A stretch of DNA of 64,000 nt from Stenopsyche tienmushanensis. Its lineage: Eukaryota > Arthropoda > Insecta > Trichoptera > Stenopsychidae. Under the pieces are notes generated by a model that saw only the letters and a program-made list of their open reading frames with translations, made no database searches and had not been told where the DNA came from. Position 1 is the stretch's first letter, and each line of letters opens with the position of its first letter. The stretch lies in the NCBI GenBank assembly GCA_008973525.1, contig WACJ01000381.1:124001-188000 (forward strand), written 5' to 3'. Of this stretch, positions 21,701-31,195 are shown piece after piece. Position numbers and translations under genes: made by a program.

Positions 21701-23864
21701 GTTGGAAATAAAACTAACTCTCTCTAATGATACAAGTATATTTTTCAATTTATATTTGGATAAAACTCAAACATTACATCGTAATATTCTTACTTTCTTG
21801 CAAAACTTTGATGATGTGCTAATATTATCATAATGCTTAAATTGTAATCAATAAAGCTGCAGATCGTGGATAATTTATTCATCTTAGTTTCAGTTTTTCT
21901 TAAGAATATAGATTTTACATGTGATAATTTATCAATTGGCTTCCATTATGATTAACATAGGATAGGATTTGTTTTAAGGCTGCGAAAATATTATATTTTG
22001 TATTTTGATCATACAGAAAGACCTGCTAGGTTACATCCCCGATTAATACTTCATTATGGATGCCTCTCCTTCAGATGGTCAAGTCTTGAAACAACTTAAT
22101 TTATGAACTAATGGAAAAACTTCCATTTCTGAAGCATTTCTTCATGGATACTAAATTTCAAATTGCATTCAATTTTATTAATGGATGCTTATTTTGGTGT
22201 AGTTTTCCGATTCTTATCGGCAGTGCCAAAAATACGTGCCATTTTTCTGTTTAAAAAAATTGTAAATAATATAAGAGGCGTAAGATTATTTATTTCCGTC
22301 GCTGCAAATGAATACTTACATACTATAATACTTTGATGTGATTTGCAATTATATTACGGAGGAACCCAAAAATTCTGAACCCCGTATCTATTATATTTCA
22401 TATCGATATTCCCATTATTAGAGTCGAGGTGTAGTAAATACACCACCGGTAGGGAAAGGTTAATATATCAATTTGAAAAACATATATGTACTCTATATAT
22501 GTATACATAGATTAGACAGCTACTGCCCCTAGGCGTCGCATTAGCTCGTCAATTAGTAGTTACGCCACTGTTTCCAAGCGTCCAAATTTTGGCGAGAATG
22601 TCTCGATTTAGTAGCCTTTAACATCCTGGTGAGGTGTACAATTTCTGTTAAATAGAAATTTCAAACCCGAATTTTTCGGGATTACGTTTACTAATCCCGG
22701 GATTCGTGAGCACCTAAAACTGTCGAGGATCGCGGGATTGGATTCTCTAATTCTGACCGATTTTGCTGTCTGGAGATGTACAACTTTGGCAGAAAAAAAT
22801 CAAAATGGAAACATACTGCCTTTCTCCATTTTTTGCTTCTAAATCAAATAATTTATACAACAGGAGGATTGAAAAACTGTTAACCAGATGGTAAACTATA
22901 AAGAATATAATGTTGGTTAAAATTGTGTTGTTGATATAAAAAACGGCACGTATTTATGGCACTATCGATATTTGCGGCCGATTATCTCTATACAGATTTC
23001 CTGCATTTGAGCTCTATAACTGATTTACAACAATAATTAAAATACCATTTAAAAATAATAACTATTTCACAACACGCTAATGGATCTTCTCTAACTTGAA
23101 AAATCACATATGAATAGTTATAACTCAACGAAATGTAAAAGACAATGGAAATCCTCTATATAAAAATGCTTAATGTATGATAAAATATATTATATGGGAA
23201 TAATTGTTTCATGTCTATGACAAATAAATATATCCAGATATTTCGTGTTGTCATATCGACGTAGGCCGACGCGCTTGGCGGTTTTCACCTTAGCAACGAT
23301 CATCCGTGGGCGGTTCAAATTGTGAATGCCCAATAAGAAATATGATACAATTTCACAGGTTTTACTGTATTTTATGAAATAAAAAATGAAATGTCAAAGG
23401 ACATATAAGTTCGGATGTCTTTTTAGCTGCTTTATGACTTTTTTGTGGGTTCGCCCGCGTAAAATACTCGTACCGATATTAAAAAAATATATTTATGGAG
23501 GTCCACAAAATTTATTTCTCGCATCAGGCGCCACACTGAAACGGCTCTGATGCGTGGCTTCAGCTATTTTTCATATGGTGCTCGTTGGTGATATTAAAAA
23601 AGGAAAGTCTGGAAAATCAATTATGTATTCATTCGACCGCCGTTGTAATTTTTCGAGGGCGCGTTATAAGACATCGCCCCGTCGTGCGGATGAAAGAAGC
23701 TGCCTTTGGGACGCTCGAAGGAGAGCTGGGGGGGAAATTGAGTAATCAATAGGGCAAAAATGAAGTAATCAAATAAATAAAAGCCGACAACATACCTCAG
23801 TGTAGGAAAACAGCAGAAGTAGAAGTAACGGAAGCAGCAGTGATTCATGAGGCAGCGAAGCCAT
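6610..23864 (-). CDS. GPR158/GPR179-like orphan class C GPCR, ectodomain part (partial gene)
   Basis: Join on the minus strand: 23864-23796, 19718-19502, 11173-11011, 10933-10778, 10342-10204, 7686-7545, 6760-6610. All junctions have GT donors and AG acceptors and the phases match (0,1,2,2,0,1), giving 345 residues without a stop. Order: signal peptide (1-23), Cache-like extracellular domain (about 24-248), EGF-like module (249-295), cysteine-rich linker (296-345) ending in a YNWPF stretch that in this family stands just before the seven-helix domain. The last exon ends in phase 2 at a good donor, so the membrane part lies left of position 1. Three N-glycosylation sequons (NES, NFT, NGS) fit a secreted ectodomain. 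Known: mammalian GPR158 binds glycine through its Cache domain and signals through RGS7; insects have the CG31760-type homologue. The ligand here is not shown. Assignment rests on motif recall, not a search. Confidence 0.9.
7545..7686 (-). CDS. Receptor exon 6: EGF-like module with Gly/Ala-rich insert
   Basis: 142 bp, residues 249-295 plus one base. The acceptor is TTACAG|TGTGAA and the donor GTCGAAG|GTATGG. It begins Cys-Glu-Tyr, then a low-complexity run of Gly and Ala (about residues 253-266, GCT/GGA-type codons), then [18 protein letters not shown] and [11 protein letters not shown]. The C-R-C-R-P-G-Y-Y core marks the EGF/calcium-type repeat of this receptor family. NGS is a glycosylation sequon. 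Confidence 0.93.
8308..8640 (-). repeat. Dispersed repeat family A, copy 2
   Basis: Inverse orientation to copy 1: CAGTCTTCTTCG-type start, GGCGTCCGATCGCGAGGTGC, ACATCAGCGGTCCGAAAAAC, then an AACTTACATAGGTGGCGAAC block shared with 31040. Its tail with CTTAGCTAGTTTTTTTAG is shared with the composite copies at 31.1 and 47.8 kb. Lies in receptor intron 5. Confidence 0.75.
9589..9600. repeat. Poly-G tract
   Basis: Eleven G in a row, unusual in this AT-rich setting, 50 bp before family A copy 3. Confidence 0.8.
9650..9775 (+). repeat. Dispersed repeat family A, copy 3 (fragment)
   Basis: Only the central part remains: GGGAGTGGCTACAAGGTTTG, ACCGGTCCGTCTTTCAGACC and ACATGTCCACTGAACGCT, about 80% like copies 1 and 4. 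In receptor intron 5. Confidence 0.65.
10204..10342 (-). CDS. Receptor exon 5: end of the Cache domain
   Basis: 139 bp, residues 203-248. The acceptor is CCAACAG|TGTAAG and the donor ACTCAG|GTAGGT, phase 0. The peptide has [19 protein letters not shown] followed, after an acidic loop, by [16 protein letters not shown]. In GPR158-like proteins the matching part runs from a V-D-V strand and an N-Q-C motif to a G-T-H-K-C motif. It carries an NFT sequon. Confidence 0.92.
10778..10933 (-). CDS. Receptor exon 4: Cache-domain core
   Basis: 156 bp, residues 151-201 plus split codons (Trp150, Ser202). The acceptor is TGTATAG|GTTAAA and the donor GACAG|GTACTT. The motif [19 protein letters not shown] is the best recognised Cache-type signature here (aromatic pair, Cys, Trp, then a beta strand). 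An NES glycosylation sequon occurs in the acidic loop before it. The plus-strand open frame over the same bases is a shadow. Confidence 0.9.
11011..11173 (-). CDS. Receptor exon 3: Cache-domain helix region
   Basis: 163 bp, residues 97-149 with split codons at both ends. The acceptor TTTTTGCAG|AGG is at 11174/11173 and the donor CCATG|GTATTG at 11011/11010. The peptide is helical and Ala-rich ([20 protein letters not shown]) and ends PKPELSTPW. Only 34 bp separate the acceptor from a mariner-like element (11208-11758). The following intron is just 77 bp (10934-11010). Confidence 0.87.
11208..11758 (+). mobile_element. Mariner-type element in receptor intron 2, with transposase scrap
   Basis: The left end has CATATGAAGATTCGGAATTT and the right end the inverse ACGAACGTTCATATGGTACG. 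The same ends bound elements at 16682-18882 and 51005-51772. On the plus strand (11523-11628) it reads [20 protein letters not shown] followed by [10 protein letters not shown] and a stop, which matches the first helix-turn-helix of mariner transposases. About 550 bp, so most of the transposase is gone. Confidence 0.75.
11759..12185. other. AT-rich intron sequence, nothing recognised
   Basis: Intron 2 of the receptor. No open frame of note and no repeat partner seen in the window. Confidence 0.4.
12186..12400 (-). repeat. Dispersed repeat family C, copy 1 (possible LTR)
   Basis: Matches in inverse orientation the longer copies at 26405-26810 and 44395-44740: a GACGGGCATCGAA-type block, AGAGAGATCTGGCTG, then GCGCTGTTAATTTGGCG near the far end. 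The middle is deleted relative to copy 2. Confidence 0.65.
12715..13030 (+). repeat. Dispersed repeat family B, copy 1
   Basis: Begins CATCCACACAAATCCACTTT, followed by CGCGCAGCGTGAATCAATCT, CGCGTAAACATAAACAATAC and a CATTCTCCGTCTCTGTCTCC block. Further copies at 20135-20410, 20540-20800 and 43985-44300. No coding capacity. It could be an LTR or a non-autonomous element. Confidence 0.6.
13770..14188 (+). repeat. Dispersed repeat family A, copy 4
   Basis: Well-preserved copy: AAAACGTCCTAAAAGAGGAC, TCGGTCCGCTTTTCCGACCG, CGAAGAAGACTGATCGAGAT, then the GCGGGCGCCTGCTTTGCCAC block and the TTGTTACGGTCCTG end. In receptor intron 2. Confidence 0.78.
14230..14251. repeat. (CTG)n microsatellite
   Basis: Six CTG units (GTTGCTGCTGCTGCTGCTGT) right after a family A copy. 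Confidence 0.9.
14340..14520 (+). repeat. Retroelement-like 3' end, further copy
   Basis: Shares ATGCGCCAACATGGTGCATC and TTTTATCGCAATCGAATGAA with 1510-1680 and 34500-34640. Confidence 0.45.
14735..15575 (+). mobile_element. hAT transposase relic of ZBED5/FAM200 type
   Basis: After a CCCAACCTAGGGGTCGCGAC terminus-like start, plus-strand frames read [20 protein letters not shown] from 14821. That is the tail of a BED zinc finger (L-K-R-H...K-H) as in ZBED5-like hAT proteins. Further on (about 15130-15320) comes [20 protein letters not shown], then [20 protein letters not shown], the RNase-H-like block with the 'TEVRWLSRG' signature of the same family. Stops and frameshifts between blocks, and loss of the C-terminus, make it a pseudogene. 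In receptor intron 2. Confidence 0.85.
15700..16530 (+). mobile_element. Degraded mariner transposase, C-terminal half
   Basis: At 16210-16265 the plus strand reads [15 protein letters not shown], the HDNA block around the second catalytic Asp of mariner. After frameshifts comes [13 protein letters not shown] sequence (16395-16430), matching the 'LPERWQKVV' region close to the C-terminus. No clean terminal repeats were seen, so the limits are approximate. Confidence 0.65.
17724..18724 (+). mobile_element. hAT element with perfect target duplication
   Basis: Starts TAGGGAATCCAATCCCGGGA and ends with the inverse TCGGGATTGGATTCCCTA, with more CCCGGGAT palindromes just inside. Flanked on both sides by the 8-bp direct repeat CTCACGGA (17716-17723 and 18725-18732), the size expected for hAT. 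Inside, 18224-18430 on the plus strand encodes the C-terminal dimerisation domain ([20 protein letters not shown], then KIRSRLND). The rest of the transposase is missing, so it is internally deleted. Confidence 0.93.
18224..18532 (+). pseudogene. hAT transposase C-terminal dimerisation domain (fragment)
   Basis: Open frame of 102 codons inside the hAT. Residues 37-66 carry the family signature (S-V-E-A-E-R-A-x-S-A-A followed by K-I-R-S-R-L). A related copy, with more changes (SVETVHAFSAAGCL), is at 54661-54867. No catalytic DDE region is present. Confidence 0.85.
19502..19718 (-). CDS. Receptor exon 2: start of the Cache-like ectodomain
   Basis: 217 bp, residues 24-95 plus one base. The acceptor is AAATCCAG|GGAGAAG and the donor CAAG|GTAATA. 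The exon is clearly richer in G+C than the introns around it. It encodes a segment with [22 protein letters not shown] and [15 protein letters not shown]. The last of these resembles the conserved Arg-Gln-Ala-Asp-Leu region of GPR158-type N-termini. It follows a 4.1 kb intron and precedes an 8.3 kb intron. The split codon with the next exon gives Glu96. Confidence 0.85.
20135..20410 (+). repeat. Dispersed repeat family B, copy 2
   Basis: ATCCACTTTTCTCTCCGGAT, CGCGCAGCGTGAGTCAATCT and CGCGTAAACATAAACAATAC match copy 1. In receptor intron 1. Confidence 0.6.
20540..20800 (+). repeat. Dispersed repeat family B, copy 3
   Basis: Starts within the unit at CATATACATAAACAATACAC and continues through TGATAAATTTGGGTTA and ACTCTCTCCGTCTCTGTTTC. 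Lies in direct orientation about 130 bp after copy 2, so B is partly tandem here. Confidence 0.55.
20811..22220. other. AT-rich intron 1 sequence, no gene recognised
   Basis: Open frames up to 78 codons (near 21597-21833) without family resemblance. The TTAACCTTCTGCGGTCC at 21262 resembles a piggyBac-type terminus, but no partner end was seen. Confidence 0.4.
22222..22963. mobile_element. Element bounded by short inverted repeats, with hAT piece inside
   Basis: Left AGTGCCAAAAATACGTGCC (22222-22240) and right GGCACGTATTTATGGCACT (22945-22963) are inverse copies differing at one base. They enclose the hAT fragment 22284-22749. Family unknown. Confidence 0.5.
22284..22749 (-). mobile_element. 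hAT fragment, same family as 17724-18724
   Basis: Inverse orientation: one terminus, GCGGGATTGGATTCTCTA, is present at the right. The left part stops inside the element before the transposase domain. Internal blocks such as ATATTTCATATCGATATTCC and the AGTAGTTACGCCACTGTTTC block match. Confidence 0.85.
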
Positions 23865-23896
23865 ACCGGTCCATGAAAGCCCCTCTTGCCAGCAAC
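23796..23896 (-). CDS. Receptor exon 1: 5'UTR end, start codon and signal peptide
   Basis: Coding part 23864-23796 (23 codons), with 5'UTR at 23896-23865. The acceptor before the UTR part reads TTTACAG, so at least one noncoding exon lies further right. The ATG at 23864-23862 is the first ATG in this frame. The product is a short polar start followed by a run rich in Leu ([11 protein letters not shown]) and a plausible cleavage region. The donor GAG|GTATGT at 23796/23795 leaves phase 0, matching the next exon. A long open frame of 208 codons crosses this region in another minus frame and is a shadow. Confidence 0.82.
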
Positions 23897-24249
23897 TGTA
23901 AACAAGCATTCATACATTTTCACATATATTTTATTAAGAGAATGTTGGCCAAGGAGCATTTCTCTGGGAAACTTAAGCGATTTAACTTTATCAATAACTT
24001 GCATCCATTTCGCAAAGTACCATGCAAACTTTAGGCCAGTAATAATTTCAAGAATTTGAGTGTCGTACACACGCTTGTACCAAATTTTACGAGGCCTTCT
24101 TATTGTATTCGCACACAAAAGGACCTCAACATCGAACCAAATATAAAATTCTAATGAAAGCATACTTATATTCATTAGAAATACGAACAAAATACATTCA
24201 AAAGCATAATACTTATATACATGCACCACCAGATTAAGTATTAACAAAT

Positions 24250-25055
24250 TGCAAAAAAGTTGTTGAAATAATTATTTAAATTCATTGCAACTGTGATATT
24301 AACTTTTAACACACTAAAACCCAAAATATCCGCAAAAAATGAGCAGGATGATATTTTTAAAATGAAAATGGAACACCATCGATGTCAATATCATCATGCA
24401 ATCCAATGGACCAATAAAGAAGAAAAACGCGTGTTCCCGCGGCCAAGACTACCGTTCGACCTTATCGTATAAAATAAATATGTGTATATTAAATTTTGTT
24501 CCTAAATGATCGCTAGTAGGTGATCCTGCCCGACTTAATTAATCGTCTGAGTATTTATTTTTTAAAATCTATAAAAAAATATTAATGCTTCCAATATTTC
24601 AAAAAGTACGATGAAAATATCAAGTTTTTAGATTTAAACAGTTCCATACAGGATTTTACTTCAGCTAGCTGCCCCAAAAAACCACTTTTCATTACATTCC
24701 CACTAAATGCTCCTTTTAGTCTTGTATGAAAGTCATCATCGTGAATATCAAAGCTTATGTAAAATGCAACTTGAGTAAATACGAATTTGTGGATCTTTTT
24801 AGCAAACGGTTTCATATGCTTTTGTGAGCCGCCTTCGTCCTTTATTTTAGCCAAGCGACCTCTCCATATTTGCATAAAAACTATAGAGCACGACAAAACT
24901 ATATTTAAAAAAATGTACCTAAATCTGATTTCATCTCAATACAAAAGGCTATCCAAATGCAACGCATAAATGTCAACATTGTATAATGTTTACACGTGAC
25001 GTGTTTTCAAATGACATAAGCCATATTATTTTAGTAGAAGGTAGTACAATACAAT
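24250..25055. other. AT-rich stretch right of the receptor start exon
   Basis: Holds a 104-codon minus-strand open frame (24896-24582, Lys-rich with GDSQKH-like polar segments) that I cannot assign. A noncoding first exon of the receptor may lie here or further right, but no promoter could be recognised. Confidence 0.35.
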
Positions 25056-25330
25056 CGATCATGGACAGGTATACATTGCAACAACGTGTTTACATTGTTA
25101 TTGAACATCGAACGAGAGATCCATTGTTTCAAGCAAAATTTTGTTTGATGATGAATTTCATTCCATAATGGATGGATTCCTCGTATTAAATTCCTCGTGA
25201 TGAAAATCCTCATGTTATTCAGGAAAGAAAATTCAGAAGATTCTCCCAAAAAAGTAACTGTTTGGTGTGAATTTTAGGCAAATGGAATCATGCTGAAATT
25301 ATCAATAAATAGATTTTTTTTCCTAGCTAA
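25056..25330 (+). mobile_element. Degenerate Tc1/mariner-superfamily transposase fragment
   Basis: Plus-strand frames in order: MDRYTLQQRVYIVIEH (N-terminal helix-turn-helix of the type with Y-T-x-x-Q-R-V), then KILFDDEFHSIMDGF where intact relatives have an S-D-E-A-H-F catalytic block, then ENPHVIQERKF and KVTVWCEF. The order and spacing follow the family, but about 100 residues are missing after the first block and frameshifts separate the rest. Confidence 0.7.
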
Positions 25331-26404
25331 AAATAATAATATCTAAATTAAACCATGTGTAATGATAAACCACCACATTAAAAATGTCTTTTATGATATA
25401 GAACTCATAAAATAAGCATGGTGACTTTTGCATTTGGCTTATTTGAATCAGAAATTTTTCACGTAATGTCGCTCAAATCCAAAAATTTATCACGTAATTT
25501 ATCAAGAAGGTTGGGCTACTTCCATGAAAGTGGAGAACGGGTATCAGTTCATAACTTTAGCAGTAAACTAAATTCTCTCCCAGGCTTCATTATTAAAGCG
25601 GGAGCACGTCTTCCTTGCTCTTCCGGGAGCTACTTGGTTTAATTTTTAAAACTTAAAGGCAGTGCAAAAATGCATCATAATCAAAACTCGCATCTTTATG
25701 AAGTTCTTTTAGCATATAACTATTGTGATTAATTCAGTGTAATGAATATTTTGATCAGAAAATTGACCTGGAACAGAAAAATTGTAAGTTTTACTAATAA
25801 AAATTACAGAATTAAAATAATCCGGGATCCATGTGTTTCGAGAAATAAGAATATTTCTATTTATGTAGGCAATAAAATAGGTTTGATCAGACTTGAACTT
25901 TTTGCCATAAAAATATGCATGCTTTTTCAGAAAATCGAAAGGTCTTAATAGCTTATACGACCATAGCGATTTCAGAAAATTTTACCTACATTTTATCATG
26001 GTTGAATGTCTTATTTCATACTAAGATTATAATATTTATTCGCAATACTTTGCGGTTTTACATACATTTTTTTGTTTTTCAAGATTTCTCTACAATTCTC
26101 AAGAAATTTGGGAAATGTAATTGAGAATTCTCATTTCTCGAGAAATGAGAATCAGAAATCAGAATCCCCAGGTATCACGTTTTTCTTTATGTTTTATAAA
26201 GAAATTTTAATCCTTTCGCTCCATAAAATAATTTATGATATTTCTTACGGTAACCTGCATTTTTACTCGTGTCATAAGAAATTCTTTTTGCATAATGTTT
26301 AGAAAAACCCATATTTTTCTTTTACGTGTGTTGCAGAAAATGTTAAAGTATTATTTTCTATACCCTATTTTTATTCACTTTAATTTTATGATTTTTATTT
26401 CAGG
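25331..26404. other. AT-rich stretch, nothing recognised
   Basis: Several open frames of 60-81 codons with low-complexity Phe/Ile/Lys content, as expected by chance in such DNA. Confidence 0.4.
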
Positions 26405-26810
26405 GTTTTGTAGCGCCGGCGATTTACCATCCCCACGTAGTAGCGCTGTTAATCTGAGCAGATTTAATTCACCAGATTAATAGCGACATCTTCCGTCTCT
26501 CTTCAGGTGCAATATTTTATTTTAACAGCGCCATCTCTTGTGGCCCTACGGAGACTTTGCTCGTGCATACCGACGGATCGCTTCTGGCGCGTGCACTGTT
26601 GTCATTTAGGTAGTGACGCGCAGGAGGTGGGAGTCAGGAGATTCGTCGGTTAGCCTTGGCCTTGCGGGAGGTCGTACCTCCTTCAGCCAGATCTTTCTCT
26701 CTCATATAGAATAAATAGTTATTTAGAGAAGAGAGTCTTTCTATTCGACGCCCGTCTATTCCCATCCATTCGTCCAGCAACATCACGGTCCAATAGAAAA
26801 TCCAAATATT
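26405..26810 (+). repeat. Dispersed repeat family C, copy 2 (longest; LTR-like)
   Basis: Runs from TTTTGTAGCGCCGGCGATTT to GTCCAGCAACATCACGGTCC. Contains ACAGCGCCATCTCTTGTGGC, AGTGACGCGCAGGAGG, GCCAGATCTTTCTCTCTCAT and an AATAAATAGTTATTTAGAGA block. TGT...ACA-like ends and an internal AATAAA suggest a solo LTR, but I see no target duplication. Confidence 0.6.
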
Positions 26811-29800
26811 TTGTCGTAGTCCTAGATTACAAAAAGCTAGGAACAAATTTAAATCTGGAAGTCCCAGTCTGGGCGTATCAACAATAAAACCGAAAGCAAC
26901 CCCGATATTTTTGAATCGCTTCTGTTCCTGGTTTTATTCTAGCAAAAATAACGTTTTTACCGATCATCGATTTTTCGGTTTAATTTCGCTTCGAAGCCCT
27001 GTAATTAATATTTGAATCTACGTTATTGCTGAGCTGTTATTATAATTATAAATAGTATTAGTTTTTTAAAACCAAATATTATTGTGGGTTTAGTAACATG
27101 ACAAAACTTGGACTGCCGAATCATTATTATCCAAATCTTGTCTGGAAATGGGGAAGAATTACATCCGAATAGTATGGGTCAGAGGAAGTACTATGATGAT
27201 ATGGGTTTGCATATCACCAGGATAGGGAGGACATATATATGTACATACATATATATGCGATGCTCACATCAACAGTAACAGACCCATTTCTGCAATAGAG
27301 ATGAACACATCTGATATTTTTTTAACAAGATAATATCTGGCGTAGTATACAAGTTCCAAGAAGACCCAACTTAAATAAAGAAAAATGGGAATATTTTATG
27401 GGTTTGCAATCCATAAGTTGAAGGCTTGCCTCTTAGCAAAATCATACGAACAAAGAGCATCGATACAATAACGGATCATAAAGGAAAATTTTGCGCGTTG
27501 GCAAAATATGGACGCAGTCTGGCGACCATTCTAAATTTTTATGATACTTTCTTCACCACATATTCTCATCATAATAGATGAATTCCTATCATCATAAGTA
27601 TCCCATTGTTTACATCCATACGTAGACTCGGGGTCTCGGACACGCAATTTTCCACTTAGGCGAACTCGGATTTATATCCGTGAGTAATTTTTATTCAGCA
27701 GAATGAATATCACTCATATTTCAGGATCCTTTCGGAAAGGTTTGAAGTGTGAGCCGAATAATAATAGAACTGATATATTAAATAGCTTCATTAAAAATCG
27801 ACATAGGACGCCATTTTGAAAACAATATCTATTAATTTTTTTGTCGTTCAATAGATGGCAGTCAAAAAAAAGATTATTAATGGCATTTTTATCATTCATT
27901 TAAAAAATCTTATCATTTGACAAATTATTTTTAAAATTCTATCAACACAAAAGTTAAGTGAATATCATCGTATATAATATATCAGTGAATATGAAAAAAT
28001 ATGTACGTCATGATGTTACGTTAAATCATTTTATTTATCAAATTATCTCAAAAAAGTATCGAAATATCTTTAGATGGCATATAAATTAGGTAACATGGTT
28101 CTTAAAATCAATATATAAAAACGCATCAATGCAGATACACATAAAACTTTTTTTGTGCGGTAGATGCGTTCCGCGGAAAATCGCACAAAAAAAGCTGTGA
28201 CTTATTTAGAAAAAATAAAGATGCGATCCATGGATTTTAAAAACCGCATAGCTTTGAAACAGCTATATAAAATATATCGAAAATCGCATAAATAAAGTTA
28301 ATAAAAAACGGGAAAACGATAAGGAAGTTAAAAAATAACATTTTTGGTAACATTTAAAGGACGTCTTACATCATTGATAAAATTTTAAGGATGAAACGAA
28401 AACGAAATCTATTTTTTTCAAAAATCAAAATTACATTTTTTTTACAAATTTCGATTAGTGTTGATGATGTATTTCCTATTTTATCCAAAATATCTCGATA
28501 CGTACTCTTTATGAAATGAAAAAAAATTGCTTTAAAAAACCGCATAACTTCGAAATTGCACAAAAATAAGTCGCATAAAAAGAATTTTGAGCGTATATCA
28601 AAAAAAAAAACGAATTAAAAACCTTGTTTCAGTCAGCGTTTCAGTCTAAAAAGCTTTTAACGTTGCGGACATTGATATCCATTCACGAAATCTAAATTAT
28701 TGTATATACCGGCATTAAGTTAAAATCTACAAAGCTGCTTTTTTGTCTACAAACAGTTAATGTTAATTATTGTTATATAAACGTCGTCCACTTTAGATAC
28801 AAGGTGGCTAAGACTTCAATAGACGTGGCTAAATCTGTATCGTGGAATTTTGAGTGAAGTATTGACATTTTCAAAGCATTACAATATTAAGTACATATAA
28901 CATTTATTATAAGCGGCTGCAACGCAGATTCGACATTTATATTATATAATATTTATTTACAGACCTCAAAAATTACCATAAATATCGGCAACAAAATGAG
29001 AAAGAATCAGCTTTGTAGGAATAATATACACAATTAATGTTGCTACCTCCCGTGCTATTAAGGTTTCATATTAAATATGCGTGAGATTCACACGGTAGAG
29101 GTGAAACTTTTTAGCGTCTTTCCGACCAACTGCCGGTTGAAGTTTCACTTTCCGTGACGTTCAGACGAATTTGCCTTATCCCGCCTATAGAATATATAAG
29201 TCACTTTTCAAAAACCGTCGCATAAAAGATCTTTTCCTTGAGGAAAATCTGCTATTTAGATGATGAATATGCCACATTTATAAGAATACATCAAATCAAA
29301 TATTTTATTCATCCGCTTGGCTACAAGATCTACGCATTGTCATTTTCCATTCCAATTGATCTCAGTGTTATAAAGACATTATGAATAAATATGTAACATT
29401 CTTGTCCGAGTTTTGAACGGATAAAACCATGCAATGACTTTTTGATCCACCCAATATAAATAAATTTCCACTTAAAGTGAATTGGCTCACATCATAAATG
29501 TATAGAATTTCTATACAACACATATATGAAAGAAAAGGGTCTTAATCGAAATTTATTTTGTGCGTGTGTGTACAATAAAGACATATTTTACGCACACCCA
29601 CACAAAAAAAGAATAAGGATATACGGTTTTTATACTTGTGTAGTTCAATAACTAAGAAAACCTTTCAGTCGGGTGGTGAAAACAAGTGACCTGTGACATT
29701 TACACCCTCCCCTGATTTCCTTGCCACACTTGAAAGCAAGGTGGAATACCTGATTACTTTCCACTAATTGCTTACCCAGTTACTCCATTGGGGAAGTTTC

Positions 29801-30618
29801 ATGCACGTCATAACTTATTCACAACTTAATTGACATTAAGTCTCTTTGAAGTGTATGACAACGCACTTTCTTTAATCTTTTTGTACCGCAAAGGGGTGGA
29901 ATTTTGTAAATTAATCGAAAGATTGAAATGTTTATATAAAAATACGCCATCGTATATATTTTTTTGTAAATAAGTATCGAACCATATTTTCCAAGCTACC
30001 AAATCAGGCTACGTTGAGGAATCATTACAATAGATTTTGAATAAGGTATATTTGAGTATATTAAACTCATAAGTTAATCCATCAAAAAATAAGACATGAG
30101 GACCATAGTATTTAAGAATATGAATAATGGTCCCAAATATTCGTAAAATCTTTTATTCGAAGAATGAATATGAAATCCTCGTATCCTCAACAATTATACA
30201 TGAATTATATATATGAAGGGTTTATTCTAAACGAATACAACCCCCATATAACACAATATTTCGGGAATACAATTTCGTTTTGCAATACGAATTCATCCAT
30301 CAAATACATAAGATATTAAATGTATGCTCAAAGTTGCCTAAATATTAGAATTTACCAAGCTTATGAATGGGGAGAATCTGAAAGATATGAATGTCAAGGA
30401 TATCAAGAAATCAAAGAAGCAAATTAGGTGGAAATGGCATCTGGGATAATCTAAAATTCAAAGAACAATAGCACCGATGGAAACGATTAATTTATTGAAC
30501 ATTTTACTCTATAAGCATATTGAAAGGTCAACACTTGGTCCAATAATTGGAAAAATATTTTTAAATTAAACTTGAATAGGTGCGGTTGATCAAATTGACC
30601 CAAACGTCACTAAAAGTT
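26811..30618. other. AT-rich stretch without recognised genes
   Basis: Contains a GGGAGTCCC/CCCAGTCTGG-type hairpin repeat (26845-26875, also at 36977 and 46470), a repeat F scrap at 29130-29165, and a segment at 28140-28600 in which GCATAA-type words and homopolymers recur. Open frames stay below 70 codons and look random. Confidence 0.4.
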
Positions 30619-31195
30619 AGGATTGTAACAAGGGGGTGGCAAAGCAAGCGCCCGCCACGGACGCAACTGATTTTGGGGTGCAAAACGCTAAATACTAACC
30701 CAGTCGAGAGTTGACATGATTTTTATTTTACTTGATTGATTTTGTCCGTTTTTATAATATATACTAAGTTGTCTGTTGTCTAAGACCCAGCCGGCATTAG
30801 TTCGCAAAAAAATAAAGACAACAATATTTTCGATCGACTGTAAAATCTAAACAACCCACCCGATCAGTCTTCTTCGGACCATTTCGTTTTGTAATGAGAA
30901 TTCGTAATCGTTCTGTAGGCATGTTCGGGTATTGCGTCCAATCGCGAGGCGCTCATTCGTAATATCAGCGGTCTGAAAAGCGGACCGGAAAGGCACACAG
31001 ATCTTGTGGCCACTCCGGCTTCTTTAGGCTTTCTTTAACTTACATAGGCGGCTCGCGCCAAATAGGGTCGCGAACGAGTCCATGGGAAGTCTACTCATAA
31101 AAAGTATATATTTATAAATCTTACTAATTTATGCTGCTATCTTAGCTAGTTTTTTAGTTTTAAGTTACAAAATCTAGCTAGTTTCTTCCCCTCGT
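30619..31195 (-). repeat. Dispersed repeat family A, copy 5 (near full length)
   Basis: In inverse orientation from GATTGTAACAAGGGGGTGGC through a CGCTAAATACTAACCCAGTC block, TTTTTATAATATATACTAAG (TATA-like), GCAAAAAAATAAAGACAACA, ACCCGATCAGTCTTCTTCGG and GATCTTGTGGCCACTCC. It runs directly into the mariner fragment at 31195, as copy 7 does in the other orientation. Confidence 0.78.

Noticed and set aside
21262..21850. piggyBac element from a TTAACC-type start
   Set aside because: No matching inverted end and no transposase motif could be found.
23621..24247. 208-codon minus-strand frame, the longest in the window
   Set aside because: It overlaps the signal-peptide exon in another frame and has no domain. 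Its Phe/Tyr/Leu richness follows base composition.
26405..26810. Family C as a certain solo LTR
   Set aside because: TGT...ACA ends are present, but shared sequence runs past the supposed end and no target duplication is seen, so it is only called LTR-like.
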